Positions 9,033-17,716 of a stretch of DNA of 64,000 nt are shown here, one piece after another. The notes beneath the pieces were generated by a model, which ran no database searches, had not been told where the DNA came from, and saw only the letters and a list, made by a program, of their open reading frames with translations. The stretch covers positions 233,762 through 297,761 of the forward strand of contig NZ_WEIC01000004.1 of the NCBI RefSeq assembly GCF_009184395.1. Direction: 5' to 3'. Every line of letters starts with the position of its first letter. Position 1 is the stretch's first letter. This DNA comes from Amylibacter sp. SFDW26 (lineage in GTDB: Bacteria > Pseudomonadota > Alphaproteobacteria > Rhodobacterales > Rhodobacteraceae). The position numbers and the translations under genes were made by a program.

Positions 9033-9272
9033 TCAAGTTGTTGCTGACTTTATCTGATAGCTACCTTCAGGTAAATCTAATGCGGCTTCCAAATCCCTTA
9101 TTTGAGACATCGAAAGCGTGATCTTTTGAACTTGATCGGTTCTTGGATCTAGCTGTTCTATATTAACCTGTGAAGCAAATACGTTAATCGTAACATCTTC
9201 TTTTAAAGGCGCTTGGCCCTCATCAATCAATGTTACGACAGTAGCGTCAAATTCGTGTTCTATAGTAAACAT
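9033..9272 (-). CDS. Small conserved-looking hypothetical protein
   Basis: A 79-residue acidic soluble protein with alternating hydrophobic residues suggesting a small beta-rich fold (EFDATVVTLIDEG..., EDVTINVFASQVNIEQL). I do not recognise the family. It converges on dgkA and has no signal peptide or membrane segment. Its compact length and clean codon use suggest a real gene; function is unknown. Confidence 0.6.
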   Translation of the reverse strand: MFTIEHEFDATVVTLIDEGQAPLKEDVTINVFASQVNIEQLDPRTDQVQKITLSMSQIRDLEAALDLPEGSYQIKSATT

Positions 9273-9892
9273 AAAGTTAGGCTAGCGGACATATAGCGAG
9301 CTTGCAATCGCATATGTATACAAGTTCATGTATATTCTATGTATGTTTTTTAACATTTTGTATGTTCGTTGCCGATACCAACCCTTTGTGTGGTAAATTG
9401 GCCAAATATTGAATCATCCCTCTCAATATCTAATATTCTTGTGAGAATCTTGTGAGTGTTTGGAGAGTCTAGATTCGTATTTGAGGATTTGATGCTTTGC
9501 TCAAATTTAAGTCTCAGTTTTTTATGCCGAGGGCTGTAAAAACAGCTCATTTCCCATAAAAATAAGGCTACTTTTCCTATTTTTTCAAAACTGTGAGTCG
9601 TAAATTGCTGTGTTTTAAAGGCAGGCTTGCATATAAAATTACACTCTATTAGCACTGCTAGCGGTATTTCTGTTGCATGGATGTAACTATTTACCATTCA
9701 ATTACCAGTAAACTGTTCGTGCGACTTGTTTGTGAAACGATATTATGTGTTTTTATGTGCACAGGCAAAACCCTGAGGGGTGATGTTTAAGACTACTTAC
9801 TCTGACTTGAGGCTAAGCAAACACTGTTTACTGATATGTTGGAAAACTGAATATGCTAATATTTAGCAACACGATCATAAAGGATTGGGATA
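9273..9892. promoter_or_regulatory. 620-bp spacer upstream of the porin
   Basis: A long AT-rich gap before a highly expressed porin. It must hold the porin promoter and probably a long 5' leader; AAAGGATTGGG precedes the porin ATG. A 115-codon minus-strand frame (9350-9697) has no recognisable domain and poor coding character, so it is not called. A small regulatory RNA is possible, but no hairpin-plus-T-run could be fixed. Confidence 0.4.
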
Positions 9893-11032
9893 ATGAAGAA
9901 CACATTACTTACAACAACAGCCCTAGCTTTGACAGCTGGCGCAGCATATGCTGATGGCCACGCAGTTGACGTAAAAGTTGGCGGTTTCTACAACACAACA
10001 GTTGCAATCACTTCTGTTGACACAGGTACTAACTTTGCTGGTACAGATTTCGATGGTATCGATGTTTTGTCAAACGCAGAAATCATCTTTAAACCATCTA
10101 TCACATTGGACAACGGCATCAAATTTGGCGCAGAAATCCAATTGGAAGCAGGCTCAGGTGGCGGTAATACTGCTGGTGCTGCAACTGATGACATTGATGA
10201 GTCATACGTATACATTCAAGGTGACTTCGGCCAAGTGTTGATCGGTTCTGAAAACTCTGCTGGTTACAAAATGACTGTAGCTGCGCCAGACGTTTCACCT
10301 ATTTTCGCACAATCAAGCTCATTGACAGCATTCGTACCTTACTCAGGTGCAACTGTTGGTGCTAACGTATTCCGTGGCACATTGGGTGCAACATACATCG
10401 AAAACGCTGGTAACAACGATGCAAACCGTATCACATACTTCTCACCACGTTTTGGTGGCTTACAATTGGGTGTCTCATACGCACGTGACGCAGGCCAAGG
10501 TAACGGTGCTGTAGACAATAATGCAGTAACAACTGACTTTGTTGATATCGCAGCTAACTACGGCGGTTCTTTTGGTGGCGTAGACATCAATGCATCTGCT
10601 CGTTACGGCACAGCATCAGCAATCGCTGGCGCACCTGATCCAGAAGTTTGGGGCGCAGGTCTTAAACTAGGTTTCGGTGGTTTCTCAATCGGCGGTTCAT
10701 ACGCTGAGCAAGATGGTACAGCTGGCGGACTTGGCGATGGTTCTTCATATGACGTGGGTATCGGCTACGCAAATGGCCCAATGAGCTACTCATTGACATA
10801 CTTCGCTGGTGAAAACCGTGACAATGAAGGTTTGGATAACGTTGCTGCAACTGCAGATGACGGTGTTAATCGTGAGTCTCTAGACACAATCGTTTTGGCT
10901 GCAAAATACAAAGTTAACTCAAACTTTGCTGTATCTGCATTCGTAGCAAACACACAATTCGAAGAAGCTGGCAACCCAGCTGACGACGTTGAAGGTACTG
11001 TACTTGGTGTAGCTGCTCAGTTCAGCTTCTAA
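9893..11032 (+). CDS. Outer membrane porin (Rhodobacterales type)
   Basis: A 379-residue beta-barrel porin. It has a Sec signal peptide (MKNTLLTTTALALTAGAAYA/DGH), then alternating amphipathic strands rich in Gly, Asn and Asp, and it ends with the outer-membrane signature VAAQFSF with C-terminal Phe. Porins of this type let small solutes pass through the outer membrane. Codon use is strongly biased (GGT/GGC, CGT), as in highly expressed genes. A good terminator follows within 60 bp, so it is monocistronic. Confidence 0.92.
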   Translation: MKNTLLTTTALALTAGAAYADGHAVDVKVGGFYNTTVAITSVDTGTNFAGTDFDGIDVLSNAEIIFKPSITLDNGIKFGAEIQLEAGSGGGNTAGAATDDIDESYVYIQGDFGQVLIGSENSAGYKMTVAAPDVSPIFAQSSSLTAFVPYSGATVGANVFRGTLGATYIENAGNNDANRITYFSPRFGGLQLGVSYARDAGQGNGAVDNNAVTTDFVDIAANYGGSFGGVDINASARYGTASAIAGAPDPEVWGAGLKLGFGGFSIGGSYAEQDGTAGGLGDGSSYDVGIGYANGPMSYSLTYFAGENRDNEGLDNVAATADDGVNRESLDTIVLAAKYKVNSNFAVSAFVANTQFEEAGNPADDVEGTVLGVAAQFSF

Positions 11033-11057
11033 GTTAAGTTACTTACCTTAATAATGG

Positions 11058-11090
11058 AAAAGGGGTGGCCTAGGCTGCCCCTTTTTTCTA
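11058..11090 (+). terminator. Rho-independent terminator of the porin gene
   Basis: Stem AAAAGGGG/CCCCTTTT extended by wobble pairs and GC/GC to a CTAG loop, followed by a run of T, 26 bp after the porin stop. Confidence 0.88.
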
Positions 11091-11127
11091 TGTATAGGCT
11101 GCGTTCAATTGAAAGAGTCTCTCGCTA

Positions 11128-11955
11128 ATGAAATCTATCGTATGGCTGGCATCTTATCCTAAATCTGGAAACACTTGGCTGAGGGTGTTTTTAGCCAATT
11201 ATATTATAAATTCGGATAAAGCTGTGCCAATCAACGAGGTTCATAGGATTGGGATTGGGGATTCAAATTCTAAGGCTTATCAAATGGTCATGAAGACACA
11301 ATTTGATCCTACTAATCCTCAATTATGTGCGAAAGTAAGGCCTGCTGTTTTGCAAGGTATTGTAAATAACAAGGCTGATGTGAATTTGGTGAAAACTCAT
11401 AATGAAAATGGCACAGCTTTTGGTAACCGTCTGATTCCGCCAGAGTTCACCCGATCTGCAATTTATATCATGCGCAACCCTTTAGATATGATCCTGTCTT
11501 ATGCAAACCATTATGATATGACCATTGATGCTGCGATCGAGGGAATTGCGCGTAAAAGCAATACCTTACAAGGGGGCGGGGAATCTGCGTTTCAGTTTAT
11601 AGGAACGTGGTCAAATCACGTTGTTGGTTGGACAAAGGCGCGCAAATTTCCGGTTCTTACACTGCGATATGAAGATATGCTGGGTGATCCAATCACAGCA
11701 TTTTCAAAAGTAATTGAACATATTGGCTTACCAGTAGATCAAGAACGGTTAGAAAGATCTGTGAAGTTTTCTGAATTCAAAGAGCTTCAGAAGCAAGAAG
11801 ATAAAGCGAGTTTTGTAGAAAAATCTGATACCCAAGAGCGTTTCTTTCGATCTGGTACATCGGGTCAATGGAAGCAAGAGCTGAACCAAGATCAGATCGA
11901 CCGAGTCCTACGAGACCACGGTCGTGTGATGAAAAAATATGGATACGAAATCTGA
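11128..11955 (+). CDS. PAPS-dependent sulfotransferase 1
   Basis: A 275-residue sulfotransferase that moves a sulfate group from PAPS to an unknown acceptor. The 5'-phosphosulfate loop is at the N-terminus (WLASYPKSGNTWLRVF) and the 3'-phosphate site is in IYIMRNPLDMILSYANHY. The C-terminal FFRSGTSGQWK matches the RxGxxGxWK element of the family. Its stop overlaps the start of the next sulfotransferase (TGATG), so the two are translationally coupled. They resemble each other throughout and probably arose by duplication. No tailoring or glycan genes are adjacent to suggest the acceptor. Confidence 0.9.
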   Translation: MKSIVWLASYPKSGNTWLRVFLANYIINSDKAVPINEVHRIGIGDSNSKAYQMVMKTQFDPTNPQLCAKVRPAVLQGIVNNKADVNLVKTHNENGTAFGNRLIPPEFTRSAIYIMRNPLDMILSYANHYDMTIDAAIEGIARKSNTLQGGGESAFQFIGTWSNHVVGWTKARKFPVLTLRYEDMLGDPITAFSKVIEHIGLPVDQERLERSVKFSEFKELQKQEDKASFVEKSDTQERFFRSGTSGQWKQELNQDQIDRVLRDHGRVMKKYGYEI

Positions 11956-12818
11956 TGCAACAACGTAATATTATTTGGATTGGATCGTATCCTAAATCTG
12001 GCAATACATGGGTTCGCTCTTTTTTGGGTAATTATTTCCAACCAACGGGAAAAGAATTAAGCATTAATGAGTTATCGTCGATAACCACGTCTGATGTGCG
12101 TAAGGATTGGTTCAATAAAGCTGCAGGTGGTGAATATACTGGTACCGGAATTGATGATTGGATCATCATGAGGTCAAAAGTGCTGAAGTTGATCAATCAA
12201 TCTACTGGTGGAAATCGTTTTGTAAAAACGCATTCGAAGATTGCGAATATTGAAGGATACCATTTGATTGCTCCAGAGGTAACTGCGGCTGCAATTTGTA
12301 TCATCAGAAACCCATTTGATGTAGCGGTTTCTTTTGCACGGCATTTGAATGTTCCACATGATGAAGTGATTGATCGATTGTGTGATCCAATGAGCATTAC
12401 ATCAACTGATAACGGTATTTTAGAAGCTCTTGGCAGATGGGATGACCATGTTCAAAGTTGGACCAAAGCGCCAGGTTTGCCTAGGCATTTAATGCGATAT
12501 GAAGACATGGTCGATAACCCTAAAGTTGCATATAAGGCGATGTTGAAATTTTTACAGGTGCCCGCCGAATATACTCGCTTGCAAAAAACATTGAAAGAAA
12601 CTTCGTTCAAAACTTTGCAAGAACAAGAGGAAAAACAAGGGTTTAAAGAGAAGCCAGCAGGTATGAAAAGGTTTTTTGCATCCGGTAAAGCAGGGGGGTG
12701 GGTGGAGCATTTAACGCCAGAGCAGGTTGATCGCATCCACTCTGAATTTAAGCCAACAATTGAAGAGTTTTTCCCCGAGATAGGCGAGCAAGCTGCAGCA
12801 TTTGTTGCAGGCAAGTGA
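11955..12818 (+). CDS. PAPS-dependent sulfotransferase 2
   Basis: A 287-residue paralogue of the preceding sulfotransferase. The frame opens further upstream (11868), but the ATG at 11955 that overlaps the previous stop restores the family start (MQQRNIIWIGSYPKSGNTW). It has the same PAPS sites (YPKSGNTW; CIIRNPFDVAVSFARH) and the C-terminal FFASGKAGGWVEHL. It is probably co-expressed with its partner and may act on a related acceptor. It is the last intact gene before the tRNA-Phe island boundary at 12953. Confidence 0.9.
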   Translation: MQQRNIIWIGSYPKSGNTWVRSFLGNYFQPTGKELSINELSSITTSDVRKDWFNKAAGGEYTGTGIDDWIIMRSKVLKLINQSTGGNRFVKTHSKIANIEGYHLIAPEVTAAAICIIRNPFDVAVSFARHLNVPHDEVIDRLCDPMSITSTDNGILEALGRWDDHVQSWTKAPGLPRHLMRYEDMVDNPKVAYKAMLKFLQVPAEYTRLQKTLKETSFKTLQEQEEKQGFKEKPAGMKRFFASGKAGGWVEHLTPEQVDRIHSEFKPTIEEFFPEIGEQAAAFVAGK

Positions 12819-12952
12819 CTTAATTCATATCCTTCAATAAATTAAACAATCAACATGTATTGGTGCGTTATAAGTATTGGATATGCAAGTTTGCGCGATC
12901 GTTTAAAAATCACCACTAGAAAATCTTATATTTCATTCAGAATATGAGATTA

Positions 12953-13000
12953 AATGGTGCCCGAGGGCGGATTTGAATCACCGACACGAGGGTTTTCAGT
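12953..13000. repeat. Distal attachment-site copy (tRNA-Phe 3' half)
   Basis: Matches 24622-24669 at 46 of 48 positions; the differences are at 12978/24647 and 12992/24661. It covers the CCA end, acceptor strand, T arm and part of the anticodon arm. The 5' half of the tRNA is absent here, so it is not a functional tRNA gene. Confidence 0.88.
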
Positions 13001-13144
13001 TCTCGTTTTACACAAATCATAGTTGAACATACGGATATATTTATCATTTTATTTCATATATTTAAATTGATATTTGTGAACATAGAAGAACATGTAAAAC
13101 CGCCTCTACACCCGTTATTTTAGAGCCTAAAAGAGCCTAAGATC

Positions 13145-14272
13145 ATGCAAAAGTAAATCTGACAGATATTACCGTTAAAACATTACCCTTAACTGACCAT
13201 GGGCAGACAACCTATTGGGATGAAAATATGAAAGGGTTTGGTGTGCGTGTCTCTCAAGGCGGTTCAAAGTCTTTTGTTAAGTGCATGGTGTTAATCGCCA
13301 AAGAGAAACACTTGGTAAATATCCGACCATCAGTCTCAAACAAGCTCGTGATAAAGCGAAGCAGCTTATGGCGCAGATTACTCTTGGGATTAAGTAGGGG
13401 CGATCAATTTCATATTCAGAAGGGCGTGAATTATTCCTTGAAGCGTGTGCTGCTAAGAATAAGAAGAACACGGTAGACTACTATCGCAAACGATTAGACG
13501 CTCATTTTCGTTTTGGTCGTAAACGTCTCAATGAGATTACACGAGTAGATATACAATCCCGTATACGTAAGATCACAACATCACAGTCAGAACAGCATCA
13601 TGCTTTTGTTGCTTTCGTACTTTTCTCAATTGGGCACTCAGAGAGCAGTATATAGATGTAAGCCCGATTGTATCCATGAAGCCACCTACAGCCTCTAAAC
13701 CGCGCGAACGTGTTCTTACAGATGCTGAATTGGCGGAAGTATTTACCAAAGCTCACATTCACCAATACTCCTTTGGGCGAATTGTGACGCTATTAATTCT
13801 GACTGGTATGCGTAGAAACGAAGTTGCCCACCTAGAATGGGACTGGATTGATCCAGATGAGCGAATAATAACGTTACCTTCCACTCTTACTAAAAACAAA
13901 CATACTCATACGATACCCTACGGTTCGCTGACTTTTGAGCCTTTGGAAGGCTTATCAAAAAACAGTAAATCCCTGTTTCCATCTGTAAGTGAGAAAGGAA
14001 CGGTTTTTAATGGTTGGGGTAAATCTAAAGCGCGATTTGATAAAGAGCTAGAGAACGTTGAGCCGTACACTCTACATGACCTTCGCCGTACCTTTGCAAC
14101 CGTCCATGCCAAGATTGGTACACCTATTCATGTCACCGAAAAACTGCTTAACCACGTTTCAGGTACCATTAGTGGTGTGGCTGCTGTGTACAATCGCCAT
14201 TCATATATGGATGAAATGCGTACTGCTGTAACCGCATATGACAAATACTTAGAAAACCTAATCAATCCATGA
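13145..14272 (+). pseudogene. Tyrosine recombinase (phage-type integrase), multiply broken
   Basis: All parts of a P4-type integrase are present but in several frames. The N-terminal arm-binding region begins at 13145 (MQK then VNLTDITVKTLPL) after an apparent 1-base loss in an A run. A second shift lies near 13290, after which LGKYPTISLKQARDKAKQL is read. An in-frame TAG follows at about 13395. A further 1-base loss lies near 13632. The C-terminal catalytic part (from about 13676) is open and keeps the active-site residues: Arg in TGMRRNEVAHLEW, the HxxR box in LHDLRRTFA, and Tyr in YNRHSY. The product cannot be a full-length enzyme. Confidence 0.85.
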
Positions 14273-14422
14273 TGGAACGATATTTCTCCGAAGAGAGGCG
14301 CATAAGTGTTTACTATGAGGCTAGTGTTTAACTTTAAATGTGGGGGCAAACTGGCCCATAAAAACAAAATTGGTGCTAACCTATCTACGAGAAAATCCGC
14401 TCAGCGAGGCATGATCCAATAT

Positions 14423-14998
14423 TTATTTACGGTATAGCTCATCTAACCCATCAATAATACGGCTCTTGGCTGCTCGTATTGTCTCATCAACACGAAGGGA
14501 TACTTTTGACATCACCAGATCAAAATCAGGGTTCTCCGTTGAAAAAACTTGCTCCATGTCCTCATACATAGCTTGAACAACGCTTTTGATTATACCACCG
14601 TTGATAGGATTAACTTTCTCCATAAAATAATCTAACCTTACATCTCCTCTCAAAAGAAAGATTGAAATATTGTTCCTTGATTTGCCAATACTACTATCAG
14701 CTATATTTAATAAATGTCTCTGAACGTTATCTTTATCTCCCGTTTTAACAGCCTCAGGGAGTATCCGACTGCCAAAGTTCTTTAAGCTTTCATCAAGATC
14801 TTTTTTAATATCCCTTAAATGAAACTCAGAAATCTTTTTGGCTTGTTCTACAGTGAGGACACCATTTTGGATTTCTATTATTTTATTTAAATTCCTACTT
14901 AGCTTAGAGTTATTAAAATATATAGTTACGGCCAAGCCAATAAGTGCAAGAACAACACTCGAAAATCCAAAAAAAACTCCAATCATTTCTTTTTCCAT
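14423..14998 (-). CDS. Membrane-anchored hypothetical protein, island cargo
   Basis: A 191-residue protein with one N-terminal membrane helix (about residues 6-27, VFFGFSSVVLALIGLAVTIYF) and a hydrophilic, mostly helical, probably coiled-coil remainder. It should sit in the inner membrane with a cytoplasmic tail. I recognise no domain. It is very AT-rich and lies in a roughly 0.95-kb insert between two copies of an integrase 3' end. That makes it likely mobile cargo, for example a phage-related or defence accessory gene, but nothing in the sequence shows a function. Confidence 0.65.
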   Translation of the reverse strand: MEKEMIGVFFGFSSVVLALIGLAVTIYFNNSKLSRNLNKIIEIQNGVLTVEQAKKISEFHLRDIKKDLDESLKNFGSRILPEAVKTGDKDNVQRHLLNIADSSIGKSRNNISIFLLRGDVRLDYFMEKVNPINGGIIKSVVQAMYEDMEQVFSTENPDFDLVMSKVSLRVDETIRAAKSRIIDGLDELYRK

Positions 14999-15187
14999 AA
15001 ATATAGTATCCTTTTAAAATAATAAGATTTTAAGAGGTAATTTGTTTTGCATATACCTTCAATATGAAAGTAAGTGTTTATCGCTGTTTGTACATTTGTG
15101 TTATTTTTGGGAGAAATAAAGTTCACAAGCTCTTGGCATCAATTGAATGGCGTTGATGTGCTGCCCCAATGCGTACTTTTGTATGTT

Positions 15188-15226
15188 GCATATGACGAAT
15201 ACCTAGAAAACTTAATCAACCCATGA
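15188..15226 (+). pseudogene. 3' end relic of a second integrase gene
   Basis: Encodes AYDEYLENLINP and stop, against AYDKYLENLINP at the end of the integrase pseudogene (14234-14272). Of the four base differences three are silent, so the copies diverged while both were coding. The rest of this gene is missing. AlpA follows 72 bp later, the normal gene order for such elements. Confidence 0.7.
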
Positions 15227-15298
15227 TAGCAAGAACGTCCCTCGAGGCTTAACCCTTGGGGTATCGCGATGCTCCTATATTACATAGGAGACATTGTG

Positions 15299-15478
15299 AT
15301 GAGGATACTATCGAAGAAGGCGTTGAAAGAGTTGGTCTTATATTCACCCCAACACGTTGCACGACTGGAAAAGGCAGGCCTATTCCCTAAAAGGGTGCAG
15401 CTGGGCCCTAACAGAGTGGGATGGGTTGAAAGTGAAGTCTTAGATTGGCTTGAACAACGCTTGTTACACCGAAAGTAA
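15299..15478 (+). CDS. AlpA-family DNA-binding regulator
   Basis: A 59-residue MerR-like helix-turn-helix protein of the AlpA family, which in P4-type elements activates integrase or excision. Motifs include ALKELVLYSPQHVARLEKAG followed by FPKRVQLGPNRVGWVESEV, the classic AlpA pattern. The frame opens at 15269, but AGGAG lies about 9 bp before the ATG at 15299, which also gives the usual length. It lies directly after the integrase 3' relic. Confidence 0.85.
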   Translation: MRILSKKALKELVLYSPQHVARLEKAGLFPKRVQLGPNRVGWVESEVLDWLEQRLLHRK

Positions 15479-15653
15479 CCAACACAAGCTTCCTTGTGGA
15501 GCTGGGCGGCCCAACTGTGCATAGGTTGGGTAAAACTGCCCAAACTATCCATGCCGGCTTCCGGCCCTAAGCTGCCGTTCAAGAAAAATTTGGGGAAGCT
15601 AACTTTTCGTTCAAAGTATTACACGGCACTTTATCTTTAGTATTATTACTGTT

Positions 15654-17708
15654 TCAGATTGTACTAGTGTTATTTACATCGTCTGTTATGTGGTATTTGA
15701 TTACTTTTTTACAATTAGTTTCTTCTATCAAGAAGGGTTTCTTCGCACATTTAGATTTTGTTCTAATGCTTGTTTTAAAACCTTGGCGAATAAAACTGAG
15801 TGGCGTTGTGAAATCTGAGTTCGAATTAAAAGTATCCCTTTGCCAGCCAGTTGAGTAGAGAGCATCTTCCAATAACTTTCTCTCATTTTGGTCAGGTACA
15901 CTTAAAGAAAAGTCAGTTTTTAATGCACCTTGCGATTCATAAAAAGCATTAAGGGTTACTCTTGCTGATCCATTAGGGAAATAGATTTTTCCATCAATCG
16001 GAGTTGTATGACTGGCTTGTTTTATTGCCGTTTCAAAGCTGACAAAAGACATAGATATTTTTGAGGTTACAAGCTCATAAACTTTACCATCCACTGATAG
16101 CTCCGCTATCAGTGGTATCGAGAAACGGTGATCCTCAAATGTATTTTTAGAATGGTAGAGTATTTTGCGCACAAATATAAATCCTCGCGCAATATTTAAC
16201 ATGGCCCATAGGCTTGCAATCAAGATTAAATCAGAATTAAAGCCCGCTTTAAATACTGCGTTTATGTCAATATTTACAATCGTACTTGGATTTAAAATAA
16301 TTGATGTAAGAACCCCCACCTCCAAATCATTCCAATTTGATATGCAGGCATATAGAATTGCTACAATACTAAGACATACAACAGATAATTGTGGTGTCAT
16401 CATCAACCACTCGGCATTATTACTTGGAACCTTTTTAGAATACCGCCATGACATCTTATTTCGAAATACTGCAAATGTTGCGATAATCGCTATGGGAAAC
16501 CGCATCATGCTGTATAGTTCATTGACCCAAAAACGGCCATAACCACAGGCAAATTCCTGTACCAAAGCATAAGTGAAAATCGGATATATAAGCATAATAA
16601 GGATATTTAAAATAGTAACTTCAAAAGGAGCAACACCAGTGAAGAGTGAATAAATCGGAAGAAGGTAGAAAATAAGATACTGCCAACCTTCAATATGATT
16701 TAAGCCGACCAATAGATACGCAATCCGTTGCCGAAGTGTTAAACCTTTACAAAAAAACAAATTTTCATGTCGCAACACATGAATATTTCCGTGCCCCCAA
16801 CGCAAGCGTACTTTGTAAAAATCTGACAGTTGGAATTCACCTAATCCATAAGCAATGCTTTCATTGTGAAATGCAGTTTTGTATCCCTTTTTATGAAGTT
16901 TTAACGATGTATGTAAATCTTCAGTGACTGTATCTGTCGGTATTCCGTTAATATCATCTAATGCAGAACGTCTGTATATTACATTGGTTCCAATACAGGT
17001 TGTTGCGTTAAAATGATCCGAGTTTGGCATGGCAATGTGATAAAAATAACTTTGATCATGCCACAATTCGCCATTACGACCATTCACGAATTGTAAGCAA
17101 TCTGAATTATAAAAATCTTGTGGTGCTTGTGCTAATGCCACTTCAGGGTCTTCAAGAAACCCCAACAATGCATGTATGGCATTTGGTTTTGGAATATGAT
17201 CAGCATCAAAAACCATAACAAATTCTGCTTTACTATGAGCCAACCCAAAGTTCAGGTTTCCAGCTTTTGCATTATGATTTTCATCTCTAGACAGATAAAA
17301 ACACCCCAATTCATCCGCTAGTTTTTTAACGGCTACATTTTTACCATCGTCTAAAATGATGGTTTGATGTGGGTATTTAATGTTAACTGCGGCTTGTACC
17401 GTACGTCTGATAACATCATATGGTTCTTTATAAGTTGGGATAAAGACATCTACTTCTTTACCTTCTGGGCAATCTGGCGAGGCTCTATATCTATGACTCG
17501 TTGTTGAAAAAATAGCGCCAAGCGATATGATAACCCCTATGATTTCGGCTGTGTAAAATATTGATGATAAGATTAGAGCATCACCATTAAAGATTGTGAG
17601 GCGCCAGAATAAATATGCACCAGAAGAACATATAAATAAGACAGCAACAAAAATGCGTAACTTCTGGCGTTCGCGGAAGCGTTCTTCGATTTTTATACCA
17701 TTTTGCAT
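15654..17708 (-). CDS. Cellulose-synthase-like family 2 glycosyltransferase
   Basis: A 684-residue inner-membrane processive glycosyltransferase of the BcsA group. Two N-terminal helices are followed by the GT2 domain with LDDG (119-122), DAD (168-170) and TED (262-264). The acceptor motif is degenerate: VRLRW at 300-304, with Val where BcsA has the Gln of QxxRW. More membrane helices follow (about 330-540). The C-terminal part resembles a PilZ region but lacks the RxxxR and D/NxSxxG residues that bind cyclic di-GMP. It probably makes a beta-glucan, but product and control may differ from true cellulose synthase. It is transcribed with the GMC dehydrogenase pair upstream. Confidence 0.82.
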   Translation of the reverse strand: MQNGIKIEERFRERQKLRIFVAVLFICSSGAYLFWRLTIFNGDALILSSIFYTAEIIGVIISLGAIFSTTSHRYRASPDCPEGKEVDVFIPTYKEPYDVIRRTVQAAVNIKYPHQTIILDDGKNVAVKKLADELGCFYLSRDENHNAKAGNLNFGLAHSKAEFVMVFDADHIPKPNAIHALLGFLEDPEVALAQAPQDFYNSDCLQFVNGRNGELWHDQSYFYHIAMPNSDHFNATTCIGTNVIYRRSALDDINGIPTDTVTEDLHTSLKLHKKGYKTAFHNESIAYGLGEFQLSDFYKVRLRWGHGNIHVLRHENLFFCKGLTLRQRIAYLLVGLNHIEGWQYLIFYLLPIYSLFTGVAPFEVTILNILIMLIYPIFTYALVQEFACGYGRFWVNELYSMMRFPIAIIATFAVFRNKMSWRYSKKVPSNNAEWLMMTPQLSVVCLSIVAILYACISNWNDLEVGVLTSIILNPSTIVNIDINAVFKAGFNSDLILIASLWAMLNIARGFIFVRKILYHSKNTFEDHRFSIPLIAELSVDGKVYELVTSKISMSFVSFETAIKQASHTTPIDGKIYFPNGSARVTLNAFYESQGALKTDFSLSVPDQNERKLLEDALYSTGWQRDTFNSNSDFTTPLSFIRQGFKTSIRTKSKCAKKPFLIEETNCKKVIKYHITDDVNNTSTI

Positions 17709-17716
17709 CGTTGGCT

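Noticed and set aside
9350..9697. 115-codon minus-strand frame upstream of the porin
   Set aside because: No domain, odd composition and no ribosome site; treated as spacer.
12955..13030. A second tRNA-Phe gene
   Set aside because: Only the 3' half matches; the D arm and 5' acceptor strand are missing. It is an attachment-site copy.
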